Part shown: in pieces, positions 1-9,035 of the stretch
Numbering within the stretch: the stretch's first letter is position 1
Layout of the letters: each line of letters begins with the position of its first letter
Assembly (NCBI GenBank): GCA_943330855.2
Contig: CALQJI020000002.1
Location: 115,776-179,775 of the forward strand
Direction of reading: 5' to 3'
DNA length: 64,000 nucleotides
Source: Klebsiella pneumoniae
Lineage (GTDB): Bacteria > Verrucomicrobiota > Verrucomicrobiia > Limisphaerales > SXTU01
Notes under the pieces: model-generated
The model's database searches: none
What the model was told of the DNA's origin: nothing
Seen by the model: the letters and a program-made list of their open reading frames with translations, nothing else
Position numbers and translations under genes: made by a program

Positions 1-944
1 CGACGCAGCTGCTCACCTTCGCCAAGGGCGGCGCGCCCGTGCGCCAAACCGCCTCGCTCACCGAGTCCATCCGCGACTCGACCAGCTTCGTGCTGCGCGG
101 CTCGAACGTGCGCTGCGAACTTCAGGCCGCACCAGGATTGTGGCCCGTCGAGGTGGACCAAGGCCAGTTCAGCCAAGTCATCCAAAACCTTGTTATCAAC
201 TCCGTGCAAGCCATGCCCACCGGCGGCGTCGTGCGCATCACCGCCGACAACGTCACGCTGTTGCCAGACTCACCGCTCGGGCTGGCCCCTGGCCGCTACT
301 GCCGCATCTCCGTCAAAGACCATGGCATAGGCATCAATCTGGATCATCTCGGCAAGGTCTTCGACCCCTATTTCACTACCAAGGAAAAGGGCACTGGTCT
401 GGGCCTCGCTACCTCCTACTCCATCGTGAAAAAGCATGACGGCATCATCACCGTGGACTCGACCCTCGGTGCCGGTGCTGAATTTCACGTCTATCTACCC
501 GCCTCAGAAAATCAGGTGAAGCCCGTGCTGTCTGAACCCGCCGCGCCCGTTCAGGGTCACGGACGAGTGCTCGTGATGGATGATGAGGAACTGATCCGGG
601 AGCTGGCGCAGACAGCCTTGGAGTTCCTCGGCTATCAGGTGGACGGTGTGGCCAATGGTGACGCGTGCATTCAGGCATATACCGCTGCGCGTGCCGAGGG
701 CCGACCCTACGCTGCCGTCATCATGGACCTTACTATCCCCGGCGGCATGGGCGGCAAGGAAGCCATTCAGCGCCTGCTGGAGATTGACCCCGACGTGCGC
801 GCCATCGTCTCCAGCGGTTATTCTCACGGTCCCGAGATGGCCAACCACAAGCAACACGGATTCCGTGGCATGGTGGGCAAGCCCTATAAGGTCGAGGAAC
901 TCGCGCGCGAGATCATCGCCGTCGTTAACGGCAAGGGAGCGTGA
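1..944 (+). CDS. Hybrid sensor histidine kinase, C-terminal part (5' end outside window)
   Basis: The reading frame is open from base 3, so the gene starts upstream and the GTG at 39 is internal. The first residues (LLTFAKGGAPV) match the end of a HisKA dimerisation helix. A HATPase_c domain follows, with the N box (NLVINSVQAMP), G1 (DHGIGI), F box (FDPYFTTK) and G2 (GTGLGLA), so ATP binding should be intact. A C-terminal receiver domain has the acidic pair MDDEE, phospho-acceptor Asp in VIMDLTIPGG, and Lys in VGKPYK. The protein should autophosphorylate and pass phosphate to its own receiver. Sensor domains, membrane segments and the phosphorylated His lie outside the window, so signal and target are unknown. 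Confidence 0.93.
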   Translation, partial: TQLLTFAKGGAPVRQTASLTESIRDSTSFVLRGSNVRCELQAAPGLWPVEVDQGQFSQVIQNLVINSVQAMPTGGVVRITADNVTLLPDSPLGLAPGRYCRISVKDHGIGINLDHLGKVFDPYFTTKEKGTGLGLATSYSIVKKHDGIITVDSTLGAGAEFHVYLPASENQVKPVLSEPAAPVQGHGRVLVMDDEELIRELAQTALEFLGYQVDGVANGDACIQAYTAARAEGRPYAAVIMDLTIPGGMGGKEAIQRLLEIDPDVRAIVSSGYSHGPEMANHKQHGFRGMVGKPYKVEELAREIIAVVNGKGA

Positions 945-1050
945 GGGGGAGCGGGGAGGGATGAGGAAATAGGGAATAGGAGATGGGGGAAAGGGCGGCA
1001 GCGGTTTCCTCCTATTCCCTATTCCCCATTCCCTATTCCCTTCGCTGCCA
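945..1050. repeat. Purine-rich/pyrimidine-rich inverted repeat
   Basis: Between the kinase stop and the end of the minus-strand methyltransferase lies a G/A-rich stretch (957-1004, with AATAGGGAATAGGAG) followed by a C/T-rich stretch (1005-1050, with CTCCTATTCCCTATTCC). The two are roughly complementary and could fold into an imperfect hairpin between convergent genes. The GGGAATAGGGAAT units look microsatellite-like. No T-run follows, so I do not call it a terminator. Confidence 0.5.
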
Positions 1051-1620
1051 CAGGAACATCCGCTCCAGCCCGGTGCGATTTTGATACGACCGTGGGGTCC
1101 ATTCGGCCAGCAGTTCAAAGTGCGGCGAGAACCGCGCCCAAATCTCGTCCCGGTCCACGCCGAACGGTGGGCCGTCCGTGTCCGGGATGAAGTAGTTCAC
1201 GGCGAGGTAATGACCGCCCGGCTTGAGCCAGCGGAGCACCGCCCGCACGTAATCATCTCGGAGGACGGGCTGGATAGCGCAGAAGCACGTGTGTTCAAAA
1301 ACCCGGTCGAACAGCGCGAACGGCTCGTCCGCGAGGAAATCGCCGAGCCGAAACTCGGTCCGCTCGTTCTCACCTGCGGCCATCGCCCGCTCCACCGCGC
1401 TCGGCGCGATGTCCAAGCCCGTTGCTGAAAATCCCGCCGCCGCCCAAGCCCGCACGTCATGTCCCAGCCCGCAGCCCGGCACCAGCGCGGTGCCGCGCGT
1501 GGCGTGCGGTTCGGTCGCAAGCCAGTCCACGAGGCCGGGTGAAGCTTCGCCCTTGTCCCACGGCGTGTCCTTCGCCTGATACTGAGCTTCCCAATCGGTG
1601 TTGTTCGGCGGAGTTTCCAT
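1033..1620 (-). CDS. TPMT-like SAM-dependent methyltransferase
   Basis: Encodes 195 aa from the ATG at 1620 (METPPNNTDW); an in-frame start ten codons upstream is less typical. The N-terminal WEAQYQAKDTPWDKG is the signature of the thiopurine methyltransferase superfamily. The SAM-binding GxGxG equivalent is VPGCGLGHDV, and the acidic ribose-binding residue follows in TGLDIAP. The C-terminal part (LKPGGHYLAVNYF) is usual for the fold. Bacterial members methylate thiols, thiocyanate, selenium or tellurium compounds; the substrate here cannot be told. The next gene upstream on the same strand is another methyltransferase, ending about 36 bases before this start, so the two may be co-transcribed. 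Confidence 0.85.
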   Translation of the reverse strand: METPPNNTDWEAQYQAKDTPWDKGEASPGLVDWLATEPHATRGTALVPGCGLGHDVRAWAAAGFSATGLDIAPSAVERAMAAGENERTEFRLGDFLADEPFALFDRVFEHTCFCAIQPVLRDDYVRAVLRWLKPGGHYLAVNYFIPDTDGPPFGVDRDEIWARFSPHFELLAEWTPRSYQNRTGLERMFLWQRRE

Positions 1621-1656
1621 TTGCGGAGATTCGCGTGATTCGCGGGCCACTGTGCC

Positions 1657-2421
1657 TCAATCATTTCGTCTCGCTACCACGAACGCGCACAGCATCCCGT
1701 AGCGCAGCGGCGTGAGATTCAGCAGCCAATCCAGCGGCGCAAACACGTTGCGGTCCGTGCAGAGAGTTTGCTCCACCGCGCAGTCGAGCCGTTCGAGTTG
1801 GAAGGCCATTTCCAAGGCGTTGGTCATGATGATGGCGTCGTCGTCCGGCTCGAAGGGCGTCTTGACCACCGGAGCCACCCGCTCGAAACGCACTTGGTCC
1901 GGGGCCTCCTGCATCTGCCGCCGCTTCGCCAGCAGCCGCTGAAGGTTCTGCCACTTATTGCCCAGCCCGCGCATCCGGTAGTGGTAGTCGCGCAGGCCGA
2001 TGACGCGCAGAAAGTTTGGGCTGGAGACGATGACCTTGCCGCCCGGCTCGGTCACTCGCACCAGTTCGGCGAGGAACGCCTCTGGTTCGTCCACGTGTTC
2101 GAGCACGTTCAGCGCGCCGACGCGCGCGAAGTGCCGGTCGGGGAAGGGCAGTCGCTTGCCATCGTAAAGCTGGCACCGCTCACTGACCCCCCGCGCCCGC
2201 GCGACGTTTGGCCCCGACACATCCACGCCGTGCGCCTCCACGCCATCGCGCGTCAGTGCAGCCACCACCTGCCCCACGCCACAGCCCACGTCCAGCGCGC
2301 GCCCCTCTTTGAGGTCTGGCCGGAGCGCGTTGGTGTATTTGCCGTAAAACGCAGGGTCCCAGCCCGCGAGAAACTCCGCGTAAGCTTCGTTGTTCTGGTA
2401 GAAAGACTCGTGCTGGCCCAT
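1657..2421 (-). CDS. Class I SAM-dependent methyltransferase (Methyltransf_11 type)
   Basis: Encodes 254 aa starting MGQHESFYQNNEAYAEFLAG; a further 15 codons are open upstream but read as non-coding. Motif I is LDVGCGVGQVV, the acidic post-I residue is in HGVDVSG, and NVLEHVDEPEAFLAEL plus the TEPGGKVIVSSPN strand are typical of Methyltransf_11 enzymes acting on small molecules, lipids or glycans. The C-terminal half (YHYRMRGLGNKWQN, TNALEMAFQLERL) does not reveal the substrate. It probably forms a transcription unit with the TPMT-like gene downstream. Confidence 0.85.
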   Translation of the reverse strand: MGQHESFYQNNEAYAEFLAGWDPAFYGKYTNALRPDLKEGRALDVGCGVGQVVAALTRDGVEAHGVDVSGPNVARARGVSERCQLYDGKRLPFPDRHFARVGALNVLEHVDEPEAFLAELVRVTEPGGKVIVSSPNFLRVIGLRDYHYRMRGLGNKWQNLQRLLAKRRQMQEAPDQVRFERVAPVVKTPFEPDDDAIIMTNALEMAFQLERLDCAVEQTLCTDRNVFAPLDWLLNLTPLRYGMLCAFVVARRND

Positions 2422-2803
2422 GCCGCGCGGACTATCTGGGCAGTGCGGGGCTGGGGGCAAGGGCAACTTGGAATCATCCGGCCTGGCCCGTTGGTTTTCC
2501 TCACGGACAAACCGCTATCCGATCCTACCCGCCGTGCAACCGAGTCGAATCCTTCACGCTTCATCCCATCAAGCTTTCAACAGCGTTAGCGGATCAAACC
2601 CTCTGTGGAAAAAAAGAAGAAGCGAGCAGCGATTGCTCGCCACTCGCTTCCAACCCCAACAACCAAACCAACTGCGCCCTAACTGACGCATGCCTCCGAG
2701 TCGGCTTCAAAAATTTCGCTTTCGGGAGCATAAATCTTTATCCAGCCCGCTCGAAGGGGAGATTCAAGTGTCCAAAGCCACTCAAACCTGTTCTGTTCCT
2801 GCC
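2422..2803. other. Divergent intergenic region with no gene
   Basis: A 380-base gap between the divergent starts of the methyltransferase (minus) and the beta-CASP protein (plus). Short open frames here have no recognisable content. It should hold promoters for both directions, but I see no convincing -35/-10 pair. The one clear structure is the nested hairpin at 2619-2650. Confidence 0.6.
2604..2650 (-). terminator. Hairpin with T-run reading on the minus strand
   Basis: Arms GAAGCGAG (2619-2626) and CTCGCTTC (2643-2650) enclose a second pairing, GCGAGCA with TGCTCGC. Read on the minus strand the hairpin is followed by TTCTTTTTTT (2609-2618), the form of an intrinsic terminator. It lies about 200 bases upstream of the minus-strand methyltransferase, so it would act as a leader attenuator or stop antisense transcripts. 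That function is inference. Confidence 0.4.
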
Positions 2804-4177
2804 ATGCGAATCCGCAATCTCAACCCCGCCTCCGACATTGGGGCAAGCGCGTGGTGGCTCGAACTCGACGGCCATCGCTTACTCATGGACGCCGGCATTC
2901 ACCCCAAGCACGAAGGGCTGGATGGCCTGCCCTTGCTCGACCTCGTGAAGGACACCGAGCTGGACGCCATCGCACTCACGCACTGCCATCACGACCACGT
3001 CGGCAGCCTGCCCGTCGCTATCCGCCAGCACCGGCGTGCGCACGTTTTGATGACGGAGTTGAGCTATTTCCTGATTGAGCGCGTGCTCCACAACTCGGTG
3101 AACGTCATGAAACGCCAGCGCGAGGAGTCCGGCATCCGCGACTACCCGCTCTACACGCACGATGAGCTGGATGAAATCGCGCCGCTTTTCCAAGGTTACA
3201 AATACAACCGCGAGATTCCGTGGGCTTTCCAAAAATCGCGGGCCGACGCCTCTTCGCCCACGCTGGAATTCTTCGACGCAGGCCATGCCCTCGGCTCCGC
3301 CGGCATCCTCGTGCGCGGCAAGCGGGAGACGCTCTTTTACACGGGCGACGTTTGCTTCCATGATCAAACCCTCCTCAAAGGCGCGCGTTTCGATGACGTG
3401 AAAGCCGACGTCCTCATCATGGAAACCACGCGCGGCAACCGTGCCGTGTCGCCCACCTTCAGCCGCGAGGCCGAGCTGGCGCGGCTCATCGAAGCCATCC
3501 GCGAGACGCTCAAGCGCAAGGGCAGCGTGCTCATCCCAACCTTCGCGCTGGGCCGCACGCAGGAAATCCTCGCGGCCCTCGCCCTCGCGACCAAAGCCGG
3601 GAAGCTTAAGCACCAGCCCATTTACATCGGCGGCCTTGGGCGCGTTTTCACGGAGATTTACGACCTCGAAGCCCATCGCGCGAACCGCCTGCATACCAAC
3701 CTCAAACTCAATGAGGCGTTGAACTTGATCGTGCTGGAGAAGGGGCAGGCTGAAATCATGAGGCTCACCGGGGGGCGCATCTTCGTCATTACCGCCGGCA
3801 TGATGAGCGAGCACACCGCCGCGCACGACCTCGCCGCGCGCATGATGGGGGACGAGCGCCACGGCATCTTCTTCGTGGGCTACGCGGACCCCGAGACGCC
3901 CGGTGGACACCTCAAAGCCAGCCAACTCGGGGAACCGTTCCTCTTCAGCCCGAGCGCCGGCCAGTTGACCCGCAAGTGCGAAATTCGGGACTTCGACCTC
4001 TCCGCCCATGCGAATCGGGGCGAACTGCTCGACTTCGTCGGCCAAGTTTCGCCCCGCACCATCCTCCTTGGTCATGGCGACGACGCGGCGCGCGGTTGGT
4101 TCGCGGAGCAAATCGCCGAGCGTCACCCGAAAATCAAAGTGATCCAGCCCACTCCCGGCCAACTCGTGGAAGTGTGA
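2804..4177 (+). CDS. Beta-CASP metallo-beta-lactamase RNase-like protein
   Basis: Encodes 457 aa from the ATG at 2804 (MRIRNLNPASDIGASAWWLE); 38 open codons upstream lack family character. The N-terminal half is a metallo-beta-lactamase fold with the zinc motif LTHCHHDHVGSLP (HxHxDH), followed by His in DAGHALGSAG and Asp in FYTGDVCF. The middle is a beta-CASP domain (SVLIPTFALGRTQEILAAL), and the end has the conserved His motifs FDLSAHANRGEL and LGHGDDAARG. Proteins of this architecture (CPSF73/RNase J/YSH1-like) are RNA endo- or exonucleases. Length and motif order are complete, so it is likely active in RNA processing. Confidence 0.9.
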   Translation: MRIRNLNPASDIGASAWWLELDGHRLLMDAGIHPKHEGLDGLPLLDLVKDTELDAIALTHCHHDHVGSLPVAIRQHRRAHVLMTELSYFLIERVLHNSVNVMKRQREESGIRDYPLYTHDELDEIAPLFQGYKYNREIPWAFQKSRADASSPTLEFFDAGHALGSAGILVRGKRETLFYTGDVCFHDQTLLKGARFDDVKADVLIMETTRGNRAVSPTFSREAELARLIEAIRETLKRKGSVLIPTFALGRTQEILAALALATKAGKLKHQPIYIGGLGRVFTEIYDLEAHRANRLHTNLKLNEALNLIVLEKGQAEIMRLTGGRIFVITAGMMSEHTAAHDLAARMMGDERHGIFFVGYADPETPGGHLKASQLGEPFLFSPSAGQLTRKCEIRDFDLSAHANRGELLDFVGQVSPRTILLGHGDDAARGWFAEQIAERHPKIKVIQPTPGQLVEV

Positions 4178-4229
4178 GCGGGCGCTTGACCCGCCCGGAT
4201 CGTTTTCTTACATTCCGTCCCGTGCGACT

Positions 4230-4305
4230 GGTGGTCGTAGCTCAATGGTAGAGTCCAGGCTTGTGGAGCCTGTTGTTGCGGGTTCGAATCCCGTCGGCCA
4301 CCCCA
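4230..4305 (+). tRNA. tRNA-His (anticodon GTG)
   Basis: Cloverleaf visible: acceptor GTGGTCG (4231-4237) pairs with CGGCCAC (4295-4301); D arm in AGCTCAATGGTAGAG; anticodon stem CAGGC/GCCTG with loop TTGTGGA; T arm GCGGGTTCGAATCCCGT. The extra G at 4230 opposite the discriminator C at 4302 is the G-1:C73 identity pair specific to tRNA-His. CCA is encoded at 4303-4305. The downstream reading frame starts inside the tRNA and was trimmed. Confidence 0.97.
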
Positions 4306-4379
4306 CCTCCCTCCGTTTCCCGTGCGCCCCGCTGGTTTCTGGCAGTGAGGGCAGACGGCGATTCACTTTCAGTCTGCTT

Positions 4380-5891
4380 ATGGCCGAACCCTTCAAACTC
4401 ACTCGCCTTCCCTCCCTCAAAACCGTCGCTGACTTCCGCGCGCACTGCGCTGGCCTCGGCATTGAGTTGCCGTGCGAGGACACCATCGCCGCTGGTAACT
4501 CACCGCTCGCCGAGCCGGTGCCTAACGTCACCGTCAACGGTAAGCGCATCGGCAACCGCATTGCACTCCACCCGATGGAGGGCTGGGACGGCACGACGAC
4601 GGGCGGCTTGAGCGAGGAGATGCGTCGGCGGTGGCAGCGCTTCGGCGAGAGCGGCGCGAAGCTGATTTGCGGCGCAGAGGCGATGGCCGTGCGCCCCGAC
4701 GGCCGCGCGAACCCGAACCAGCTCATCCTCATCGAGCAGAACAAAGCCGGCATCGCCGAGCTGGTCGGCCTCCTGAAGGGCGCGCACGCCGAGCGCTACG
4801 GCACGACAAATGACCTCGTCCTCGGCTTCCAGCTCACGCACTCGGGGCGCTTCTGCAAGCCCAACGGCAAGACCACCTACGAGCCGCGCGTCGCCTTCCG
4901 CCATCCGATTCTCGACCCGAAGTTCAAGGTCACGAGCGACGCCCAAGTCTTCACCGACGAAGAGATTGAGCGGCTCATCGAGGACTTCATCCGCGCGGCG
5001 CAGCTCGCGTGGGACGTGGGCGCGGACTTCGTGGACCTGAAGCATTGCCACGGCTATCTGCTGCACGAGTTCCTCGGTGCGCACACGCGGCCGGGCAAGT
5101 TCGGCGGCAGCTTCGAGAATCGCACGCGTATCCTGCGCGACCTCATCGCGGGCATCCGCGCGAGTGGAAACCCCATCGAGTTCGCCGTGCGCCTGAGCTG
5201 CTTTGACAAGGTGCCGCACAAGCCCGACCCCGCGCTCTCGGTGCCCGGCAAGCTCGGCCCCGGCATCCCGGAGGAGCACGCGCACTGCCTGCCCTACCGC
5301 TACGGATTCGGCGTGAACCAGAGCGACCCGACGCAGATTGACCTCACGGAGACCTTCCAGTTCGCCGAGCTTTGCGCGCAACTCGGCGTGAAGATTCTCA
5401 ACACCACCGCCGGCTCGCCCTACTACACGCCGCATCTCCAGCGTCCCGCCGCGTATCCGCCGAGTGACGGGTATCCGCCGGCCTACGACCCACTCATTGA
5501 CTTGGAGCGGCAGGTGCAGGTCGTGCGGAAGCTCAAGGCGCACTTGTCAGAAGTCAGAAGTCAGAAGCCAGAAGCCAGCACGCCGCTGCTGGTCGCGTCG
5601 GGGTTGAGCTACTTGCAGGAATATCTCCCGCACGTTTCGCAATACCTCCTGCGCCACGGGTGGGCGGACTTGGTGGGCATGGGCCGCGCGGTCTTGAGCT
5701 ACCCGACGATGCTCGCCGACGCGGCGACGAAGGGGGAGCTGGAGAAGCGCCTCATCTGCCGCACGTTCAGCGACTGCACCACCGCCCCGCGCAACGGCCT
5801 CATCTCCGGCTGCTACCCGCTGGACAAGTATTACGTCGCCAAGCCCGAGGCGGCGCAGTTGAAGGAACTCAAGAAACGCGTCGGGGGGTGA
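4380..5891 (+). CDS. Old yellow enzyme-like NADH:flavin oxidoreductase
   Basis: Encodes 503 aa from the ATG at 4380, 75 bases after the tRNA. It has the (beta/alpha)8 FMN-barrel pattern of the family: NRIALHPMEGWDG at the N-terminus, HSGRFCKPNG, DVGADFVDLKHCHGYLLHEFLG (the substrate-binding region with its His pair), and VGMGRAVLSYPTM near the end as the FMN phosphate site. Typical single-domain members have about 350-400 aa; the extra length is inserted in loops and a C-terminal extension with four Cys (RLICRTFSDCTTAPRNGLISGC). A stretch rich in CAGAAG units (5547-5577) encodes a low-complexity SEVRSQKPEAS segment, possibly a repeat insertion. Substrate unknown. Confidence 0.85.
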   Translation: MAEPFKLTRLPSLKTVADFRAHCAGLGIELPCEDTIAAGNSPLAEPVPNVTVNGKRIGNRIALHPMEGWDGTTTGGLSEEMRRRWQRFGESGAKLICGAEAMAVRPDGRANPNQLILIEQNKAGIAELVGLLKGAHAERYGTTNDLVLGFQLTHSGRFCKPNGKTTYEPRVAFRHPILDPKFKVTSDAQVFTDEEIERLIEDFIRAAQLAWDVGADFVDLKHCHGYLLHEFLGAHTRPGKFGGSFENRTRILRDLIAGIRASGNPIEFAVRLSCFDKVPHKPDPALSVPGKLGPGIPEEHAHCLPYRYGFGVNQSDPTQIDLTETFQFAELCAQLGVKILNTTAGSPYYTPHLQRPAAYPPSDGYPPAYDPLIDLERQVQVVRKLKAHLSEVRSQKPEASTPLLVASGLSYLQEYLPHVSQYLLRHGWADLVGMGRAVLSYPTMLADAATKGELEKRLICRTFSDCTTAPRNGLISGCYPLDKYYVAKPEAAQLKELKKRVGG

Positions 5892-5986
5892 TTCCCGTCC
5901 GGGCAGTCACAGCCTCAGTGCGCGGCCGCAACTGGAATTCTCTGCTTTCCAAGCCGGGGCGATTTTCTAAGCTCCCGCCTCATCGC

Positions 5987-6910
5987 ATGAAACGACTTCT
6001 GTTCCTCGCCGCGTTCGTCCTCACCACCACCGTTGCTGTCCTCGCTGCGGACGCGCCACGCAAGCTCATCATCATCGCCGGCAAGCCCAGCCACGGCCCG
6101 CTGGCGCACGAGTTCCGCGCTGGTTCGCTCTTGCTGGAGAAATGTCTGCAAGGCGTGCCCGGCCTCAGTGTCGAGGTCCACACGAACGGCTGGGTGCGCG
6201 ATGAAAAAGTCCTCGCGGGCGCGGACGCGGTGGTCATTTACGCCGACGGCGGCGGCGGCCATCCCGCCGTGCAAGGTAACCACAAGGAAACCATCGCCGG
6301 ACTCATCAAGCGTGGCGTGGGTTTCGGCGCGATGCACTACGGCGTCGAGGTCGTGCCGGCGCAGGCGGGCGCGGAGTTCAACGATTGGCTTGGCGGGCAC
6401 TACGCGAAGGACCTCTCGGTGAATCCGATGTGGGAGCCGGACTATCAGAAGTTCCCCGAGCACCCCATCACGCGCGGCGTGAAGCCGTTCACGACGAAGG
6501 ACGAATGGTATTTCAACATCCAGTTCCGCGACGGCATGACGGGCGTGAAACCCATCCTCGTGGCCAAGCCCAGCGACGCGACGCGCGACGGCCCCTACGT
6601 TTATCCGCGCGGCCCGTATCCCCACATCCAAGCGGCGAAAGGGCGCGACGAAACCATGATGTGGACTTACGAACGGCCCGGCGGCGGGCGCAGCTTCGGC
6701 TTCACCGGCGGACATTTCCACCTCAACTGGGCCAACGACAACCAGCGCAAGGTCGTGCTGAACGCACTGCTCTGGCTGGCGAAGGTCGAGGTGCCCAAGA
6801 GCGGCGTTGAGTCCAAAATCACCGAGGCTGAACTCATGGCGAACCTCGATCCGAAGGGCGCGCCCAAGCCGCCGCAACCGAAGAAGGTGGAGCCGAAGTC
6901 GGACAAATAA
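5987..6910 (+). CDS. ThuA-domain protein, secreted
   Basis: Encodes 307 aa with an N-terminal signal peptide (MKRLLFLAAFVLTTTVAVLAA, cut near ADA). The body is a ThuA (trehalose utilisation) domain, a class I glutamine-amidotransferase-like fold: LIIIAGKPSHGPLAHEF, ADAVVIYADGGGGHP, GVGFGAMHYGVEV, HPITRGVKPFTTKDEWYF, and the terminal GRSFGFTGGHFHLNW. The C-terminus is Lys/Pro-rich. In this phylum ThuA proteins often sit beside PVC-type dehydrogenases, as here (the next gene starts 52 bases on), and are thought to act on sugars or their oxidation products in the periplasm. The exact reaction is not established. Confidence 0.88.
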   Translation: MKRLLFLAAFVLTTTVAVLAADAPRKLIIIAGKPSHGPLAHEFRAGSLLLEKCLQGVPGLSVEVHTNGWVRDEKVLAGADAVVIYADGGGGHPAVQGNHKETIAGLIKRGVGFGAMHYGVEVVPAQAGAEFNDWLGGHYAKDLSVNPMWEPDYQKFPEHPITRGVKPFTTKDEWYFNIQFRDGMTGVKPILVAKPSDATRDGPYVYPRGPYPHIQAAKGRDETMMWTYERPGGGRSFGFTGGHFHLNWANDNQRKVVLNALLWLAKVEVPKSGVESKITEAELMANLDPKGAPKPPQPKKVEPKSDK

Positions 6911-6962
6911 GCCGCGCAGTCACCGTGAAGTTCCCATTCAACCCTCCGTCGAAGTCAGCCGT

Positions 6963-9017
6963 ATGAAAAATCAACTCGCCCTGACCGCCGCACTTCTTTG
7001 CGTCGCTCTCCCTGTCTTTGCCGCCGACGCGCCGAAGGAAAAAACAAAAGCGGACGCCAAAGCCGTCGCTGCCGCCGCGCCCGACCGCGACTCCGCCAAC
7101 GCCCTCGCGGGCCTCGACGCCGGCACTGGCCTTAAGGCCCAGCTCTTCGCCGCCGAACCGCTGCTCCTCAGCCCCTCGAACGTCGAGGTGGACCACTTGG
7201 GCCGCATCTGGGTGTGCGAGGTGGTGAACTATCGCGGCCGCAAGGGCAGCCGTCCCGAGGGCGACCGCATCATCGTCCTCGAAGACACCGATGGCGATGG
7301 CAAGGCTGACAAGCAAACCGTCTTCTACCAGGGCACCGACATTGATTCCGCGCTCGGCATCTGCGTGCTCCCCAGCCTCGACGGCAAGTCCACCAAGGTC
7401 ATCGTTTCCTGCGCGCCCAACGTCTTCATCTTCACCGACACCGACGGCGACTTGAAGTCCGACAAGAAGGAACTGCTCTTCACCAAGGTCGGCCAGCCGC
7501 AGCATGACCACTCCACGCACGCGTTCGTCGTCGGCCCCGACGGCAAGCTCTACTGGAACTTCGGCAACACCGGCAAAGGCATCTCCGACAAGGACGGCAA
7601 CCCCATCGTGGACCTCGCCGGCAATACCGTGAACGACGGCGGCAAACCCTACCGCCAAGGCATGGCCTTCCGCTGTAACCCCGACGGCTCGCAGCTCGAA
7701 GTGCTCGGCCACAACTTCCGCAACAACTACGAGGTCTCCGTGGACTCCTTCGGCACGCTCTGGCAGTCCGACAACGACGACGACGGCAACAAGTCCGTCC
7801 GCATCAACTACGTCATGGAGTTCGGCAACTACGGCTACGTGGATGAACTGACGGGCGCGGGATGGAGCACCGCTTGGAAGAAAGCCAACGAGAAGACCAA
7901 GGTCTCCGACGACGAAAAACCCCGCTACCACTGGCACCTCGACGACCCCGGCGTGATGCCCACGATGCTCGTCACCGGTGCTGGCTCGCCCACGGGCATC
8001 GCGGTCTATGAAGGCGACTTGCTCCCCGCGCCCTTCCGCAATCAAGTCATCCACTGCGACGCCGGCCCGAACATCGTCCGCGCTTATCCCGCGAAGACCG
8101 CCGGGGCCGGCTACACCGCGAGCATGGAGCCGGTGCTCACCGGCACGCGCGACAAGTGGTTCCGCCCCGCCGACGTGTGCGTCGCGCCGGACGGCTCGCT
8201 CATCGTCGCCGATTGGTATGACCCCGGTGTCGGCGGCCACGCGATGGGCGACCTCACGCGCGGTCGCATCTTCCGTGTGACCGTGCCCGGCGCGGAGAAA
8301 TACACCGTGCCGAAGCTCGACCTTACCACGCCCGCCGGAGCCGTGGCCGCGCTGAAGAGCCCGAACCTGACCGCGCGTTACCTCGGCTACACCGCGCTCA
8401 AAGCCTCCGGCGCGAAGGGCGAAGCCGAGTTGGTGAAACTCTTCAAGAGTGACAACGCCCGTCACCGAGCCCGCGCTCTGTGGCTGCTCGCGCAATTGCC
8501 CAACGGCAAGACCCACCTCGCCGGTGCCTTGAAGGACAAGGACGCGGACATCCGCATCACCGCCTTGCGCGCCGCTCGCCGCTACAACCTCGACGCCCAC
8601 GCCGCCACTGTGCAGCTCATCAGCGACAGCTCACCCGCCGTCCGCCGCGAGTGCGCCATTGCCCTGCGCCACAGCAAGGCTAGTGAGGCCCCCGCGCTCT
8701 GGACCAAGCTCGCGCAACAATACGACGGGAAGGACCGCTGGTATCTCGAGGCCCTCGGCCTCGCCGCAGACCGGAATGAAGCCGCGACGTTCGCCGCGTG
8801 GCAGGCTGCATCTGGTGCAAACTGGAACACGCCCGCGGGCCGCGACATCGTCTGGCGCAGCCGCACGCCGGCTGCCGCCCCGTTGTTGAGCAAGCTCGTG
8901 CTCGACGCGAAGACTTCGACTGAGGACAAAGCCCGTTTCCTCCGCGCGCTGGACTTCATCCCCAAGTGCAAGGAGAAGGACGACGCGCTCGCTGCTATCG
9001 CGCTCGGAGCGCTGTAA
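6963..9017 (+). CDS. PVC-type membrane-bound dehydrogenase with HEAT repeats, no haem domain
   Basis: Encodes 684 aa with a signal peptide (LALTAALLCVALPVFAADA). Residues about 50-460 form a beta-propeller of the GDH/PQQ type seen in planctomycetal putative dehydrogenases: DHLGRIWVCEVVNYRGR, VLEDTDGDGKADKQTVF (Asp-rich calcium-like loop), QPQHDHSTHAFVVGPDGK, GHNFRNNYEVSVDSFG. Residues about 490-680 are HEAT-like helices. Many relatives are longer and end in a cytochrome c domain with CxxCH; this one stops after the HEAT repeats and has no CxxCH. Pairing with the ThuA gene suggests periplasmic sugar oxidation. Confidence 0.85.
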   Translation: MKNQLALTAALLCVALPVFAADAPKEKTKADAKAVAAAAPDRDSANALAGLDAGTGLKAQLFAAEPLLLSPSNVEVDHLGRIWVCEVVNYRGRKGSRPEGDRIIVLEDTDGDGKADKQTVFYQGTDIDSALGICVLPSLDGKSTKVIVSCAPNVFIFTDTDGDLKSDKKELLFTKVGQPQHDHSTHAFVVGPDGKLYWNFGNTGKGISDKDGNPIVDLAGNTVNDGGKPYRQGMAFRCNPDGSQLEVLGHNFRNNYEVSVDSFGTLWQSDNDDDGNKSVRINYVMEFGNYGYVDELTGAGWSTAWKKANEKTKVSDDEKPRYHWHLDDPGVMPTMLVTGAGSPTGIAVYEGDLLPAPFRNQVIHCDAGPNIVRAYPAKTAGAGYTASMEPVLTGTRDKWFRPADVCVAPDGSLIVADWYDPGVGGHAMGDLTRGRIFRVTVPGAEKYTVPKLDLTTPAGAVAALKSPNLTARYLGYTALKASGAKGEAELVKLFKSDNARHRARALWLLAQLPNGKTHLAGALKDKDADIRITALRAARRYNLDAHAATVQLISDSSPAVRRECAIALRHSKASEAPALWTKLAQQYDGKDRWYLEALGLAADRNEAATFAAWQAASGANWNTPAGRDIVWRSRTPAAAPLLSKLVLDAKTSTEDKARFLRALDFIPKCKEKDDALAAIALGAL

Positions 9018-9035
9018 CCGTTCAGCTGACAAAGT

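Noticed and set aside
4245..4379. Longer N-terminus of the old-yellow-enzyme-like gene
   Set aside because: The frame starts inside the tRNA-His gene; the ATG at 4380 fits the family start.
6834..6962. Upstream extension of the PVC dehydrogenase frame (from 6807)
   Set aside because: It overlaps the ThuA gene and lacks a signal peptide; ATG 6963 begins directly with one.
6834..8600. Long minus-strand open frame (588 codons) opposite the PVC dehydrogenase
   Set aside because: It mirrors a gene with clear domains; high GC makes long antisense frames common, and its translation is Val/Gly/Ala/Asp-rich without family motifs. The same holds for the frames at 10215-12050, 27870-29645, 2879-4162 and 15833-17239.
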